Assembly: GCA_944386375.1 (NCBI GenBank)
Contig: CALXAW010000004.1
Coordinates: 1 to 29,630, forward strand
Origin: an uncultured Clostridia bacterium
Lineage (GTDB): Bacteria > Bacillota > Clostridia > TANB77 > CAG-508
DNA length: 29,630 nt
Direction of reading: 5' to 3'
A model generated the notes under the pieces. It was not told where the DNA came from, did not search any database, and was given only the letters and a program-made list of their open reading frames with translations. The position numbers and the translations under genes were made by a program. Positions 16,862 through 25,166 of this stretch are shown here, one piece after another; position 1 is the stretch's first letter, and every line of letters starts with the position of its first letter.

Positions 16862-17746
16862 TTAATTAATTCTTCCTTCTGCTAAATCTTTTAAGTGTCT
16901 ACCATATTCTGTTTTCATAAATTTATCTGCTAATTTTGACAATTGTTCTTTTGTTATCCATCCTTTTTTATAAGCAATTTCTTCTGGACAACTTATTAGT
17001 AATCCTTGTCTTTTTTCTATTGTTTGTACAAAACTTGCTGTTTCTAGTAATGCGTCATGTGTTCCTGTGTCAAACCATGCAATTCCTCTTCCTAGTTTTT
17101 CTACTTTTAGTTTTCCACGTTTCATGTATTCGTCATTTACAGTTGTTATTTCTAACTCTCCTCTTGCTGATGGTTTTACGTTTTTTGCAATTTCTATAAC
17201 ATCATTTGTATAAAAATATAGTCCTGGTACTGCATAATTTGATTTTGGTTCTTTTGGTTTTTCTTCTATAGATACAGCATTACCATTTTCGTCTATTTCT
17301 ACAACTCCATATGCTCTTGGGTCTTTTACATAATAACCAAATATTGTTGCTTCATCTTCTCTATCATTAGCGTGGTTTAATATTTTTTCTAAGTCATGTC
17401 CATAAAACATATTGTCTCCTAGTATCATTGCTACATTATCTTGACCTATAAAATCTTCTCCTATTATGAATGCTTCTGCTAGTCCATTTGGCTTTTCTTG
17501 AATTTTATATTCAAATTTCATTCCCCATTTTGAACCATCTCCCAATAATTCTTCAAAAACCACAATATCTCTAGGAGTAGAAATAATTAGTATCTCTTTT
17601 ATTCCTGCATGCATTAATACAGATATTGGGTAATAAATCATTGGTTTGTCATATACTGGCATAATTTGTTTTGATATTGCAAGTGTAAGTGGGTATAATC
17701 TTGTTCCACTTCCTCCTGCTAGTACAATTCCTTTTCTTGTTTTCAT
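16862..17746 (-). CDS. rfbA: glucose-1-phosphate thymidylyltransferase RfbA (RmlA)
   Basis: RfbA makes dTDP-glucose from glucose 1-phosphate and dTTP, the first step to dTDP-L-rhamnose and related sugars. The 294-residue length is typical. The nucleotidyltransferase signature GIVLAGGSGTRLYPLT is at the N-terminus, followed by SKQIMPVYDKPMIYYPISVLM, MILGDNMFYGHDL, VVEIDENGNAVSIEEKPKEPKSNYAVPGLY and the C-terminal RGIAWFDTGTHDALLEA-like segment. The ATG follows AAAGGAAAG. It lies 27 bp after rfbD and forms an operon with it. The middle-step genes rfbB and rfbC are not in this window, so the final sugar cannot be stated with certainty. Confidence 0.96.
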   Translation of the reverse strand: MKTRKGIVLAGGSGTRLYPLTLAISKQIMPVYDKPMIYYPISVLMHAGIKEILIISTPRDIVVFEELLGDGSKWGMKFEYKIQEKPNGLAEAFIIGEDFIGQDNVAMILGDNMFYGHDLEKILNHANDREDEATIFGYYVKDPRAYGVVEIDENGNAVSIEEKPKEPKSNYAVPGLYFYTNDVIEIAKNVKPSARGELEITTVNDEYMKRGKLKVEKLGRGIAWFDTGTHDALLETASFVQTIEKRQGLLISCPEEIAYKKGWITKEQLSKLADKFMKTEYGRHLKDLAEGRIN

Positions 17747-17773
17747 ATAAATCTTTCCTTTCTTTTTTATATT

Positions 17774-18628
17774 TTATTCTTGATTTAATTCTTCTTCTAA
17801 GTATCTTTTAAGTCCATCTTCATATGTAGGAATTACTATACCTTGTGCTAGTATTTTGTCTTTTGACAATTGAGAATTTTTTGGTCTTTTTGCTTTACTT
17901 GCAAATTCTTCTGATGTTACTGGGTTTACTTTGCAATCTATATTTGCTAAATTAAATATCATTTTTGTAAATTCGTACCATGTTGTAAATCCTTGGTTTG
18001 TTGTATGATATATTCCATATGGTATTTTTTTATCTATCGCTTGTTTTATTATACTTGCTAAATCTACAGCATATGTAGGGCTACCATGTTGGTCATTTAC
18101 TACATTTACTTCGTCTCTTTCTTTTCCTAAACGTAGCATTGTTTTTATAAAGTTTTTACCAGATACTCCATATAGCCAAGCTGTTCTAAATATATAGTAT
18201 TTGTCACAGTTTTCTTCTACTCCCTTTTCTCCATCTGCTTTTGTTGAACCATATACTGTAACTGGTCCCATTTTTTCGTCTTCTTTGTATGATTCTGCTA
18301 CATCTTTTTCTCCATCAAATACATAGTCTGTACTAATTTGTATTAATATGCTATCTGCCATTTTAGCTGCTATTGCTAAATTTGTTGGTCCATCTGCATT
18401 TACTTTTTTGGCTGCATCATAATTATCTTCTGCAGCATCTACAGCTGTATATGCTGCACAGTTTACTATATAGTCTGGTTTTAAATTTGTTACATATTCT
18501 ATAACTTTATCTTTGTTTGTTATGTCTAATTTTGCTACATCTGCACAAATTAGTTCATGTTCATTTTTTAATGTTTTTTGTACTTCATGTCCTAACATTC
18601 CATTTGCTCCTGTAATTAATATTTTCAT
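17774..18628 (-). CDS. rfbD: dTDP-4-dehydrorhamnose reductase RfbD (RmlD)
   Basis: RfbD is an NAD(P)H-dependent short-chain dehydrogenase that reduces dTDP-4-dehydrorhamnose to dTDP-L-rhamnose. The 284-residue protein begins with ILITGANGMLGHEVQ (Rossmann glycine motif), has NCAAYTAVDAAEDN, and carries the catalytic YxxxK as VYGSTKADGE. The segments STDYVFDG and FRTAWLYGVSGKNF are family-typical. It is the first gene of a two-gene operon with rfbA, with a promoter at 18660-18688. In characterised clusters RfbD works with RfbA, RfbB and RfbC on rhamnose for wall polysaccharide; the neighbouring glycosyltransferase and phosphoglycerol transferase suit that role, but the link is only by position. 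Confidence 0.95.
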   Translation of the reverse strand: MKILITGANGMLGHEVQKTLKNEHELICADVAKLDITNKDKVIEYVTNLKPDYIVNCAAYTAVDAAEDNYDAAKKVNADGPTNLAIAAKMADSILIQISTDYVFDGEKDVAESYKEDEKMGPVTVYGSTKADGEKGVEENCDKYYIFRTAWLYGVSGKNFIKTMLRLGKERDEVNVVNDQHGSPTYAVDLASIIKQAIDKKIPYGIYHTTNQGFTTWYEFTKMIFNLANIDCKVNPVTSEEFASKAKRPKNSQLSKDKILAQGIVIPTYEDGLKRYLEEELNQE

Positions 18629-18659
18629 AATATAACTTCCTTTCTTTCGATTTTGCTAT

Positions 18660-18688
18660 ATAATATCATTTAATTTTAAAAAATACAA
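18660..18688 (-). promoter_or_regulatory. sigma-A promoter of rfbD-rfbA
   Basis: On the minus strand TTGTAT (18688-18683), a 17-bp spacer and TATTAT (18665-18660) lie about 32 bp before the rfbD ATG, which has its own AAAGGAAG ribosome binding site. Confidence 0.55.
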
Positions 18689-18704
18689 GTATATTTCGTA
18701 ACAA

Positions 18705-18740
18705 AAGAGATATGATAAAGTATTTTATATCATATCTCTT
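18705..18740 (-). terminator. terminator of the phosphoglycerol transferase gene
   Basis: A perfect 13-bp stem (arm AAGAGATATGATA) with a loop of about 10 nt is followed on the minus strand by TTTTG. It separates the gene at 18798-20339 from the rfbD-rfbA operon. Confidence 0.6.
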
Positions 18741-18750
18741 CTATTATGAA

Positions 18751-18784
18751 ATAGAAAAATCGAGTTTTTCTATGCTATAAGTCG
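18751..18784. repeat. degenerate hairpin repeat with partial flank
   Basis: A 9-bp stem (ATAGAAAAA/TTTTTCTAT) with loop TCGAG is followed by GCTATAAGTCG. Both parts resemble the ATAGGAAAAATCGA hairpins and the GTCGCTA flank of other copies, but are decayed. It lies between the 3' end of the phosphoglycerol transferase gene and its terminator. Confidence 0.5.
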
Positions 18785-18797
18785 TTTTTACTTAATG

Positions 18798-20339
18798 TTA
18801 TTCATATAAAAATTGTTTATTATAAAATCTTGAATTTTTGCTTAATTCTTCTGTAACTTTATCTATGCCATATTTAGTTACAATAGTTTCTCTATCTGAA
18901 AATAAATTTGTACCAATACCTAGTCTGTTTCCTTCTATTGTGTAGCCCATACTTGCAAGTGTTGAAGGAAACATATCTAATGTAGAATTACCTCTGTTTT
19001 TTGTGTTGACAGGATTTTGCACAGAATTTATAAATATATTTACTGTTGTTCTATCATATCCATTTTGCTCTATTGGGTCAAATGTATTTTTTTGCATACT
19101 TAGATGATCTCCTGCTATTACTATTGTTGTATTTTCGTAAAAGTCTTGTTGTTGTATCCAATTAACAAATTCTGCTACTTGTTTGCTAGAGCATGCTAAA
19201 ACATTAAAATATTTTTCTGCAAATTTATTTTCGCATTTTTCACAATAATATCCATTTGGGTGATGTGTATCTGCAGTAAGCATTGTAAAATTAAATGGTT
19301 TGTCTTGTTCTGCTAATAATGTTATTTTTTCTTTTGCATATTCAAATAATTTACTGTCTTCAAATCCCCACCAAACTTTGTCTTCTTCTGTCATTTTATT
19401 TTCGTAAATTGCTGTATTTACCTCAAATATCTCAAATGCACCATGTTGCCTATATAAATTGCTTCTTCCTCCAAATGCCGCATCTGAACCTACCATTAAA
19501 TATTGGTTATATCCTTGATTTTGCAATATTTCTCCTATACCATATGCTCCTGGTAAAAATGATGTATATGAACCATAGTTGTTTCCATCAACAGCTATTT
19601 TTAATGGTAAAGCTACTGTTTGAGCAACCATCGCACCAGATGTCCAGGTTGTTCCTGGTAATGAGTATGACCCTTTTAATGTGTCAGAATTAGAAAATGC
19701 TATATTGTCTACTGCTAATTGCTCTATCTCAGGTATTATACTTTGCTCATATGCTCCCCCATTTGCTTTTGAAAAATATGTTGCTTCCATTGATTCTAAA
19801 TAAATATATATAAGGTTTCTTTTATTTTCTGGTGCTGTTATATTTGTATTTCGTGGGTCTACATATTCATCTTCTATTAAGTTTGAATTACTTAATTGAA
19901 ATTGTACATATTCTACAAGATTTGTTTTGTGGCTACAGTAAAATACGCTACATACTAAAATTATAATACAAGTTGTTAATTTTAATAAATATCTAAAATT
20001 AATTTTAAATTTTTTATATATAACTAGACTTGTTGTTTTTTCTTTCATTCTTTTAGCTTTTTTAGGTTTAATCTTTTTCTTTTTAAATATTATAGAAAGT
20101 ATTATAAATGTACCTATAGTAAGCCCTAAAATGTATGGTAATACATTTTTTATGTAATCTACAAAAAAGTCTTTGTTTGTTCCCTGTAATGGAACTTTTA
20201 AGTTAAATACTATTTCTTCTAGTGTTAAGTTTCCAAATGTGTCATATGCCCAATTTATTGTAAATACTAGTGCAAATGAAAAAAGTAAAATCAATAAAAT
20301 TAGTAAATTTTTTATTATGCCTAATACTGTTTTTTTCAC
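18798..20339 (-). CDS. LTA synthase/MdoB-type membrane phosphoglycerol transferase
   Basis: This belongs to the sulfatase/alkaline phosphatase superfamily of membrane enzymes that move glycerol phosphate from phosphatidylglycerol to an acceptor outside the membrane. It is 513 residues long, with three membrane segments (about 8-30, 66-86, 120-138) and a catalytic domain from about residue 173. Visible are YLESMEATYFS (metal-binding Glu), SYSLPGTTWTSGAMVAQ (nucleophile Thr in the GTTWT stretch, about 229-233), LTADTHHPNGY and VIAGDHLSM (metal ligands). The THHPNGY form is closer to MdoB/OpgB than to Bacillus LtaS. The GTG start at 20339 follows AGGAG. It has its own near-consensus promoter and is divergent from the glycosyltransferase gene. 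The acceptor (teichoic acid, glycan or glycolipid) cannot be read from the sequence. Confidence 0.88.
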   Translation of the reverse strand: MKKTVLGIIKNLLILLILLFSFALVFTINWAYDTFGNLTLEEIVFNLKVPLQGTNKDFFVDYIKNVLPYILGLTIGTFIILSIIFKKKKIKPKKAKRMKEKTTSLVIYKKFKINFRYLLKLTTCIIILVCSVFYCSHKTNLVEYVQFQLSNSNLIEDEYVDPRNTNITAPENKRNLIYIYLESMEATYFSKANGGAYEQSIIPEIEQLAVDNIAFSNSDTLKGSYSLPGTTWTSGAMVAQTVALPLKIAVDGNNYGSYTSFLPGAYGIGEILQNQGYNQYLMVGSDAAFGGRSNLYRQHGAFEIFEVNTAIYENKMTEEDKVWWGFEDSKLFEYAKEKITLLAEQDKPFNFTMLTADTHHPNGYYCEKCENKFAEKYFNVLACSSKQVAEFVNWIQQQDFYENTTIVIAGDHLSMQKNTFDPIEQNGYDRTTVNIFINSVQNPVNTKNRGNSTLDMFPSTLASMGYTIEGNRLGIGTNLFSDRETIVTKYGIDKVTEELSKNSRFYNKQFLYE

Positions 20340-20398
20340 ATCAATACTCCTTTATTTATATATAATTATGTTAAGTTCATTTTAAACATAGTACTATT

Positions 20399-20427
20399 AT
20401 TATATGATTTTTTTGCCAATTAGTCAA
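20399..20427 (-). promoter_or_regulatory. sigma-A promoter of the phosphoglycerol transferase gene
   Basis: On the minus strand TTGACT (20427-20422), a 17-bp spacer and a perfect TATAAT (20404-20399) make one of the best promoters in the window. The leader to the GTG start is about 50 nt. Confidence 0.75.
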
Positions 20428-20464
20428 GTTTTGTAATATTTTATTATATTTTTATTTTCGTTTT

Positions 20465-20514
20465 TATTTCTTGTTGAATAGGAAAAATCGATTTTTCCTA
20501 TTCAACAAGAAATA
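20465..20514. repeat. 50-bp perfect palindrome between divergent promoters
   Basis: Two 25-bp arms meet at ATCGAT with no mismatch (arm start TATTTCTTGTTGAATAGG, then AAAAATC). The core GAATAGGAAAAATCGA is shared with the hairpins at 21565 and 18751 and the half-copies near 25199 and 25279, so it belongs to the dispersed repeat family. It lies 9 bp from the -35 of the glycosyltransferase promoter. Confidence 0.85.
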
Positions 20515-20523
20515 TGTAAACTC

Positions 20524-20551
20524 TTGACTTATTTTATGTTTATGGTAAAAT
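20524..20551 (+). promoter_or_regulatory. sigma-A promoter of the glycosyltransferase gene
   Basis: TTGACT (20524-20529), a 16-bp spacer and TAAAAT (20546-20551) lie about 39 bp before the ATG. Confidence 0.6.
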
Positions 20552-20590
20552 TAATAGGTAGATTATGGCTTTAGAAAGAAGGATATAAAT

Positions 20591-21535
20591 ATGAAAAAAG
20601 TTAGTATTATAATTCCTGCATATAATGAAGAGGAAACTTTACCTTTATTATATGAACGATTAAAAAAATTAATGGACTCTATAGATAATTATGAATTTGA
20701 AATTTTATTTATTAATGATGGAAGTAAAGATAAAACACTAGAAATAATAAAAATGTTAAGAGCCCAAGACAAGCGTATAAATTATGTTAATCTTTCTAGG
20801 AATTTTGGAAAAGAGATTGCAATGATTGCAGGTCTTGACTATGCCATTGGTGATTGTGTTGTATTTATGGATGCAGATTTACAAGATCCACCAGAATTAA
20901 TTTCTGAATTTTTAAAATACTGGGAGCAAGGTTATGACGATGTTTATGCTAGACGTAAAAGTAGAAAAGGTGAAACTTGGCTAAAAAAATTCACATCTAA
21001 AATGTATTATAATGTTTTACAACATTTAACAAAAGTTCCTATACAAAAAGATACTGGCGATTTTAGACTTTTAGATAAACGTTGTGTTAATGCACTAAAA
21101 AAACTAAGAGAAACACAGCGTAACTCTAAAAGTATGTTTAGTTGGATAGGTTATAATAAAAAAGAGGTATTGTATGACAGAGACCCTAGAATTGCCGGAA
21201 AAACCAAGTGGAATTATAAAGGCTTAGTAGATTTAGCTATAGATGGTATCACTTCATTTAGTACAGGCCCATTAAGGCTTTCTACATATATTGCAATACC
21301 AACTTTTATACTTCTTTTTATTTATACAATTTATGTTATTCTAAAATGTTTAACTTTACATGTAATGGTTGAGGCCTTTCAAGCAACTATATTATTAATA
21401 CTGTTCTTTTCTGGTATTCAAATATTATTGTTTGGAATTATAGGAGAATATTTAGGTAGAATATTTAACGAGACCAAAAATAGACCACTATATTTTGTAG
21501 ATGAATATAATGATAATAAAGAAACTAATGAATAG
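20591..21535 (+). CDS. family 2 glycosyltransferase, GtrB/YkcC type
   Basis: This 314-residue membrane protein matches polyprenyl-phosphate glycosyltransferases such as GtrB, which load a sugar from a nucleotide donor onto undecaprenyl phosphate at the inner face of the membrane. The GT-A domain shows VSIIIPAYNEEETLP, the DGS segment FINDGSKDKT, SRNFGKEIAMIAGLDYA, the metal-binding DADLQDPPE and DTGDFRLLDKRCV. Two C-terminal membrane helices (about 232-255 and 265-288) end with GEYLGRIFNETKNRPLY. The ATG follows AGAAGGA. It is monocistronic, divergent from the phosphoglycerol transferase gene. Such enzymes usually pair with a flippase and a GT-C transferase; neither is adjacent. The donor sugar is not predictable here. 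Confidence 0.9.
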   Translation: MKKVSIIIPAYNEEETLPLLYERLKKLMDSIDNYEFEILFINDGSKDKTLEIIKMLRAQDKRINYVNLSRNFGKEIAMIAGLDYAIGDCVVFMDADLQDPPELISEFLKYWEQGYDDVYARRKSRKGETWLKKFTSKMYYNVLQHLTKVPIQKDTGDFRLLDKRCVNALKKLRETQRNSKSMFSWIGYNKKEVLYDRDPRIAGKTKWNYKGLVDLAIDGITSFSTGPLRLSTYIAIPTFILLFIYTIYVILKCLTLHVMVEAFQATILLILFFSGIQILLFGIIGEYLGRIFNETKNRPLYFVDEYNDNKETNE

Positions 21536-21544
21536 AATTGAAAC

Positions 21545-21593
21545 ATTGGAGCGTAGCGACTTCTGGTATAGGAAAAATCGATTTTCCTATACC
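21545..21593. repeat. hairpin repeat with conserved flank, copy after the glycosyltransferase
   Basis: Nine bases past the glycosyltransferase stop, ATTGGAGCGTAGCGACTT (21545-21562) is followed by a 12-bp perfect stem GGTATAGGAAAA/TTTTCCTATACC with loop ATCGA (21565-21593). Relative to the upstream gene this is the same order, flank then hairpin, as after gpsA. Confidence 0.8.
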
Positions 21594-21597
21594 ATAG

Positions 21598-21637
21598 AAT
21601 TAGAGCATAGCAACTAAAAAGTTACTATGCTCTAATT
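21598..21637. terminator. hairpin at convergent ends, related to the repeat flank
   Basis: An 18-bp stem with one mismatch (AATTAGAGCATAGCAACT / AGTTACTATGCTCTAATT) and an AAAA loop is followed on the plus strand by TTTATC and ends at the stop codon of the lysozyme gene. The arm ATTAGAGCATAGCAACT is a near copy of the conserved flank ATTGGAGCRTAGCGACTT, so this terminator seems built from two inverted flanks. Confidence 0.65.
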
Positions 21638-24600
21638 TTATCTTCCAAAATAAGAAGTATTATAACATATATTCATATCTACTCTTGTACTAATTCCTGC
21701 TAATGAACCACTTGAAGAATATTGCCATATATCATGATATTCTGGATATTTATAAGACTCGTCTGGCATTGTTCCATCTGTTTTATTTCCATATGCTGCA
21801 ACCCATAAAGAAACTTCTAATGGTATTTTTTTAAAGTCTATATTGTTTTGTATAAAATTTTTAGAAGAATATATACCTGTTTGATATCCTGCATCTGAAA
21901 TTATTTTACAAAATGCCTCACACATTGCAGTAATTGTTTCTTTACCTAAACCTGACTGTGTTGGGTCTTCTATGTCATAAAATACTGGTAAATCAAAACT
22001 TTTTCCTTTTATCCAATTAAGCATATTATATGCTTCGGCTTGTGCACCAGCCACATCTGTAGCATATGAATATAAATATACTCCAGCTGGTATTCCATAT
22101 GCTTTTGCTTGTGCATAATTATCTTCAAATTGCACATCTTTTTGGTAGTCATTTCTTCCGTAACCTGCTCTCATTATAATAAAATCTAGATTATTTTTTG
22201 ATGTAAGTGTTGCATAATCTATGTCAAATTGCCAAGAAGATACATCTATTCCATTAAATTCTGATTTATATTTTCCTACAATTTGTACTCTTATTGCCTC
22301 TATTTTTAGATTTCTTCCTGTAGTTCCAGAAGATTTGCCATCTTGTCTCCAATCTTGCCAACCTTCATCTTGTATATGAGTTTGGTATTCTACTGTATAT
22401 TCTGGCATATTTTCTAGTTTTATTTGTATTGCTTCTATCTTTTTACCAGAGCCTGCTTCTCCAGCCTCTTGTCCAGATTCATACCAATCTGTCCAACCTA
22501 TATCTTCTATATGTACTTTATATTTTATTTGACCATCAACTGGTCTATTTATAATATTTAATTTTATGCTTTCTATCCTTTTATTTTGGTCAACTGTTCC
22601 AGACATTTCGCCATTTTGGAATAAAAATTCTTCTTCCCAGCCTTTGTCTTGTACATATGAGCTATATTGTACAACAGGAACACTAGATTGTGTTTTTGGC
22701 ACTATTCTAACCATTATTGCTTCTATTTTTTTATTTTTTAATATATCTCCTGCTGTTACTCCATCTGTTTTCCAGCCTGACCATCCTTCATCTTGTATAT
22801 GTGCTTTATATTGAACAGAATAATCTTCTAATCCTTCCAATTCTACACGTATTCCGTATATTTTTTTATTATCACCTGTTGTTCCAGACATTTCGCCATC
22901 ATATGCCCAATCTTGCCAACCTTGGTCTTGTACATATGCTCTATATTTTATCTTTAAATCTTCTGGTGCATTTACTAATCTCATTTTTACAGCTTCTACT
23001 TTTTTATTTTGTCCTGTTGTTCCAGATGTTTCTTCATCTTGGAATAAAAATTCTTCTTCCCAGCCTTTATCTTGTATATGAGAGTAATATTCTACATATA
23101 TATTATTTTCTTTTTCTTTATCTGGAATAATTGTAACTTCAATTGCTTCTATTTTCTTTGTTTTGTAAATATTTCCTGCGGTTTGTCCGTTTTCTACCCA
23201 TTCTGTCCAGCCTAAGTCTTGGATATGTGCCCTATATTTTACAGTATACCCTTCCACATTTTCTAATTCTACACGTATTCCAAATACTTTTTTATTTTTT
23301 CCTATTGTTCCAGCTATTTGGCCATCATATGTCCAATCTTGCCAACCTTGACCCTCTATGTATAATCTATATTTTACACTTTGCTCTGCTGAACTTGCAT
23401 TTACTAATTGCATTTGTGTTGCTTCTACTTTTTTGTTTTTACCTGTTGTTCCAGATGTTGTTCCATTTTGTACATATGTTTCTTCCCAACCTTTATCTTG
23501 TACATGTGAACGATATTGTATGCCTAAATTATCTTTTTGCTTTTTCTCTGTAAGTTTTATTTCAATAGCCTCTATTTTTATACCCTCACCTACAAAACCT
23601 GCTATCTCTCCATCTGTTACCCAGTCTTGCCAATCTAAGTCTTGTAAGTGAACTCTGTACTCTACAGAATAATCTTCTAAACCTTCTAGACTGATTCTAA
23701 TTGCTTCCATTTTTAAATTTTCGCCTGTTGTTCCTATAATTTCTCCATTTTGTGTTATATCTTGCCATCCTATATTTTCTACATATGCCTTATACTTTAT
23801 AGAACTACCCTTTGGCGCATTTGCTAATTTGATTTGCATTGCTTCTACTTTTTTATTTTTACCTGTTGTACCAGATGTTCTACCTTGCTTAATCCAATTT
23901 GTTTCCCAACCATAATCTTGTACATGTGACATATATTGTACAAAAGGTTCTCCATTTGAAACCTTTTCTATTACAATTTCTATTGCTTCTATTTTTTTAT
24001 TTTGGTGCCTTGCTTCTGCTCTTTGCCCATCATATGCCCATTTAGTCCAACCACTATCTTGCAAATGCGCTCTATATTTAATAGAATAATTATCTGCATT
24101 TTCTAGGCTAATTGCTATTCCATATAACTTTTTATTTTCGCCAACTGTTCCTGCTGTTTGTCCATCTTTTGCTTCTTTCCAGCCTATGCCTTCTATATTT
24201 ACACTATAATTTATATGCATATCTTTTGGTGCATTTACTAATTTTATTTCTACTGCTTCTACTTTTTTATTTTTGCCTGTTGTACCAGATGTTTTACCAT
24301 TTAGTGCCCATTCTGTTTCCCAGCCATAGTCCTGAACATGTGAATAATATGCAACTCCTAATTCATTTGTAGTTACATTTAATTCTGGTGGTATATGACT
24401 ATTGCTAGAACTAGTAACAGTGTTATTTGTTACCTCTTCTTTTGCCTCTGGCTCTACAATAGTTTCTTTTTGTTCTATATTATTTTGTGTTACTTGTTGT
24501 TGTACAATATTTTCTTGATTATTTGTTGTTTCTTCTGTGTTTTCTTCTTTATTATTATACTCTTCTTCTACTACATTATTGTTTTCTGTAGTATTTGTAA

Positions 24601-24730
24601 CTATATTTTCTTGTTCTACCTTATTAATATTTTCTTCAACCTCATTAACTGCAAGTGATATAGCAGGTAATGTAGCATTTAAGCATAAAATTATAACTAA
24701 AAATATACCTATAATTTTTGTTTTTAGCAC
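21638..24730 (-). CDS. secreted GH25 lysozyme with fifteen ChW repeats
   Basis: This 1030-residue protein has a signal peptide (about 1-27, FLVIILCLNATLPAISLA), a low-complexity linker rich in N, E, T and V (about 28-118), fifteen ChW (clostridial hydrophobic, conserved W) repeats of about 46 residues each (about 126-823) and a C-terminal GH25 muramidase domain (824-1030). The repeats form five triads of distinct A, B and C types. The GH25 domain starts GIDVSSWQ, has the catalytic D919 and E921 in FYDIEDP, and ends with DIWQYSSSG and VDMNICY. It should cut the glycan strands of peptidoglycan; ChW repeats probably bind the cell surface. The GTG start at 24730 follows AAAGGATGAG. No LPXTG or transmembrane anchor is present. 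It is monocistronic. Confidence 0.93.
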   Translation of the reverse strand: MLKTKIIGIFLVIILCLNATLPAISLAVNEVEENINKVEQENIVTNTTENNNVVEEEYNNKEENTEETTNNQENIVQQQVTQNNIEQKETIVEPEAKEEVTNNTVTSSSNSHIPPELNVTTNELGVAYYSHVQDYGWETEWALNGKTSGTTGKNKKVEAVEIKLVNAPKDMHINYSVNIEGIGWKEAKDGQTAGTVGENKKLYGIAISLENADNYSIKYRAHLQDSGWTKWAYDGQRAEARHQNKKIEAIEIVIEKVSNGEPFVQYMSHVQDYGWETNWIKQGRTSGTTGKNKKVEAMQIKLANAPKGSSIKYKAYVENIGWQDITQNGEIIGTTGENLKMEAIRISLEGLEDYSVEYRVHLQDLDWQDWVTDGEIAGFVGEGIKIEAIEIKLTEKKQKDNLGIQYRSHVQDKGWEETYVQNGTTSGTTGKNKKVEATQMQLVNASSAEQSVKYRLYIEGQGWQDWTYDGQIAGTIGKNKKVFGIRVELENVEGYTVKYRAHIQDLGWTEWVENGQTAGNIYKTKKIEAIEVTIIPDKEKENNIYVEYYSHIQDKGWEEEFLFQDEETSGTTGQNKKVEAVKMRLVNAPEDLKIKYRAYVQDQGWQDWAYDGEMSGTTGDNKKIYGIRVELEGLEDYSVQYKAHIQDEGWSGWKTDGVTAGDILKNKKIEAIMVRIVPKTQSSVPVVQYSSYVQDKGWEEEFLFQNGEMSGTVDQNKRIESIKLNIINRPVDGQIKYKVHIEDIGWTDWYESGQEAGEAGSGKKIEAIQIKLENMPEYTVEYQTHIQDEGWQDWRQDGKSSGTTGRNLKIEAIRVQIVGKYKSEFNGIDVSSWQFDIDYATLTSKNNLDFIIMRAGYGRNDYQKDVQFEDNYAQAKAYGIPAGVYLYSYATDVAGAQAEAYNMLNWIKGKSFDLPVFYDIEDPTQSGLGKETITAMCEAFCKIISDAGYQTGIYSSKNFIQNNIDFKKIPLEVSLWVAAYGNKTDGTMPDESYKYPEYHDIWQYSSSGSLAGISTRVDMNICYNTSYFGR

Positions 24731-24785
24731 TTAAACTCATCCTTTCTATTTTTAGATAAAACTTTTTTTGTTTTCTACATAAATT

Positions 24786-24814
24786 AGTATAGTATATTTT
24801 TATTTTTTTGTCTA
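24786..24814 (-). promoter_or_regulatory. sigma-A promoter of the GH25 lysozyme gene
   Basis: On the minus strand TAGACA (24814-24809), a 17-bp spacer made almost wholly of A and T, and TATACT (24791-24786) lie about 56 bp before the GTG start. Confidence 0.5.
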
Positions 24815-24836
24815 GTTAACTTTTAAATTTTATTGC

Positions 24837-24861
24837 CAAAATCTCCGTCCCTCTGACAATA
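24837..24861. repeat. left arm of a 25-bp inverted repeat
   Basis: The arm (CAAAATCTCCGTCCC ... CTGACAATA) matches the complement of 25167-25191 at 24 of 25 positions. The two arms enclose about 305 bp that contain only the 75-residue gene. Confidence 0.85.
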
Positions 24862-24928
24862 AAATTTTTCTTCTTTGATGTACTATTGATTTATTTTTTA
24901 GAATAAAATTAATTAGGAGGAGATAGCT

Positions 24929-25156
24929 ATGGAAAAAGATTTTGCAGGGTTCCCTCCTTTTGGAGGAAATTTTGATATGCCAGATGGTGGTATAAACGAT
25001 ATGTACAAAGACCCTATGTTTAATCCAATAATGCAATATGAACAAGCATACACATATTATAAATATTTATGTATGCAAATGGATTACAAAATCAAATGTA
25101 AAGAATATGAAAAATTATGTAATGGTGATTTTAAGAACAAAAGCGATAAAGTTTAA
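24929..25156 (+). CDS. unrecognised 75-residue protein, methionine- and aromatic-rich
   Basis: I do not recognise this protein. It is supported as a gene by a near-perfect AGGAGGAG six bases before the ATG and by a biased composition. The N-terminal third is rich in F, P, G and D (FAGFPPFGGNFDMPDGG). The middle carries M and N, and the C-terminal half is a probable amphipathic helix with many Y, K and two Cys (CMQMDYKIKCKEYEKLC, three Cys in all). There is no signal peptide or membrane segment. Small M/Y/P-rich proteins are frequent among spore coat components, which is only a guess here. It stands alone between two convergent genes and is framed by a 25-bp inverted repeat. A frame on the opposite strand is a shadow. 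Confidence 0.65.
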   Translation: MEKDFAGFPPFGGNFDMPDGGINDMYKDPMFNPIMQYEQAYTYYKYLCMQMDYKIKCKEYEKLCNGDFKNKSDKV

Positions 25157-25166
25157 GTGTTATCCA

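Noticed and set aside
22250..24350. Repeated DNA that could suggest a CRISPR array
   Set aside because: The period is about 140 bp per protein repeat, the frame stays open and there are no short identical repeats with unique spacers.
22566..24734. Several plus-strand frames opposite the lysozyme gene
   Set aside because: They are periodic reflections of the ChW repeats on the other strand.
24830..25045. 71-residue minus-strand frame opposite the 75-residue gene
   Set aside because: It has no binding site and runs through the inverted repeat; the plus-strand frame has an ideal AGGAGGAG.
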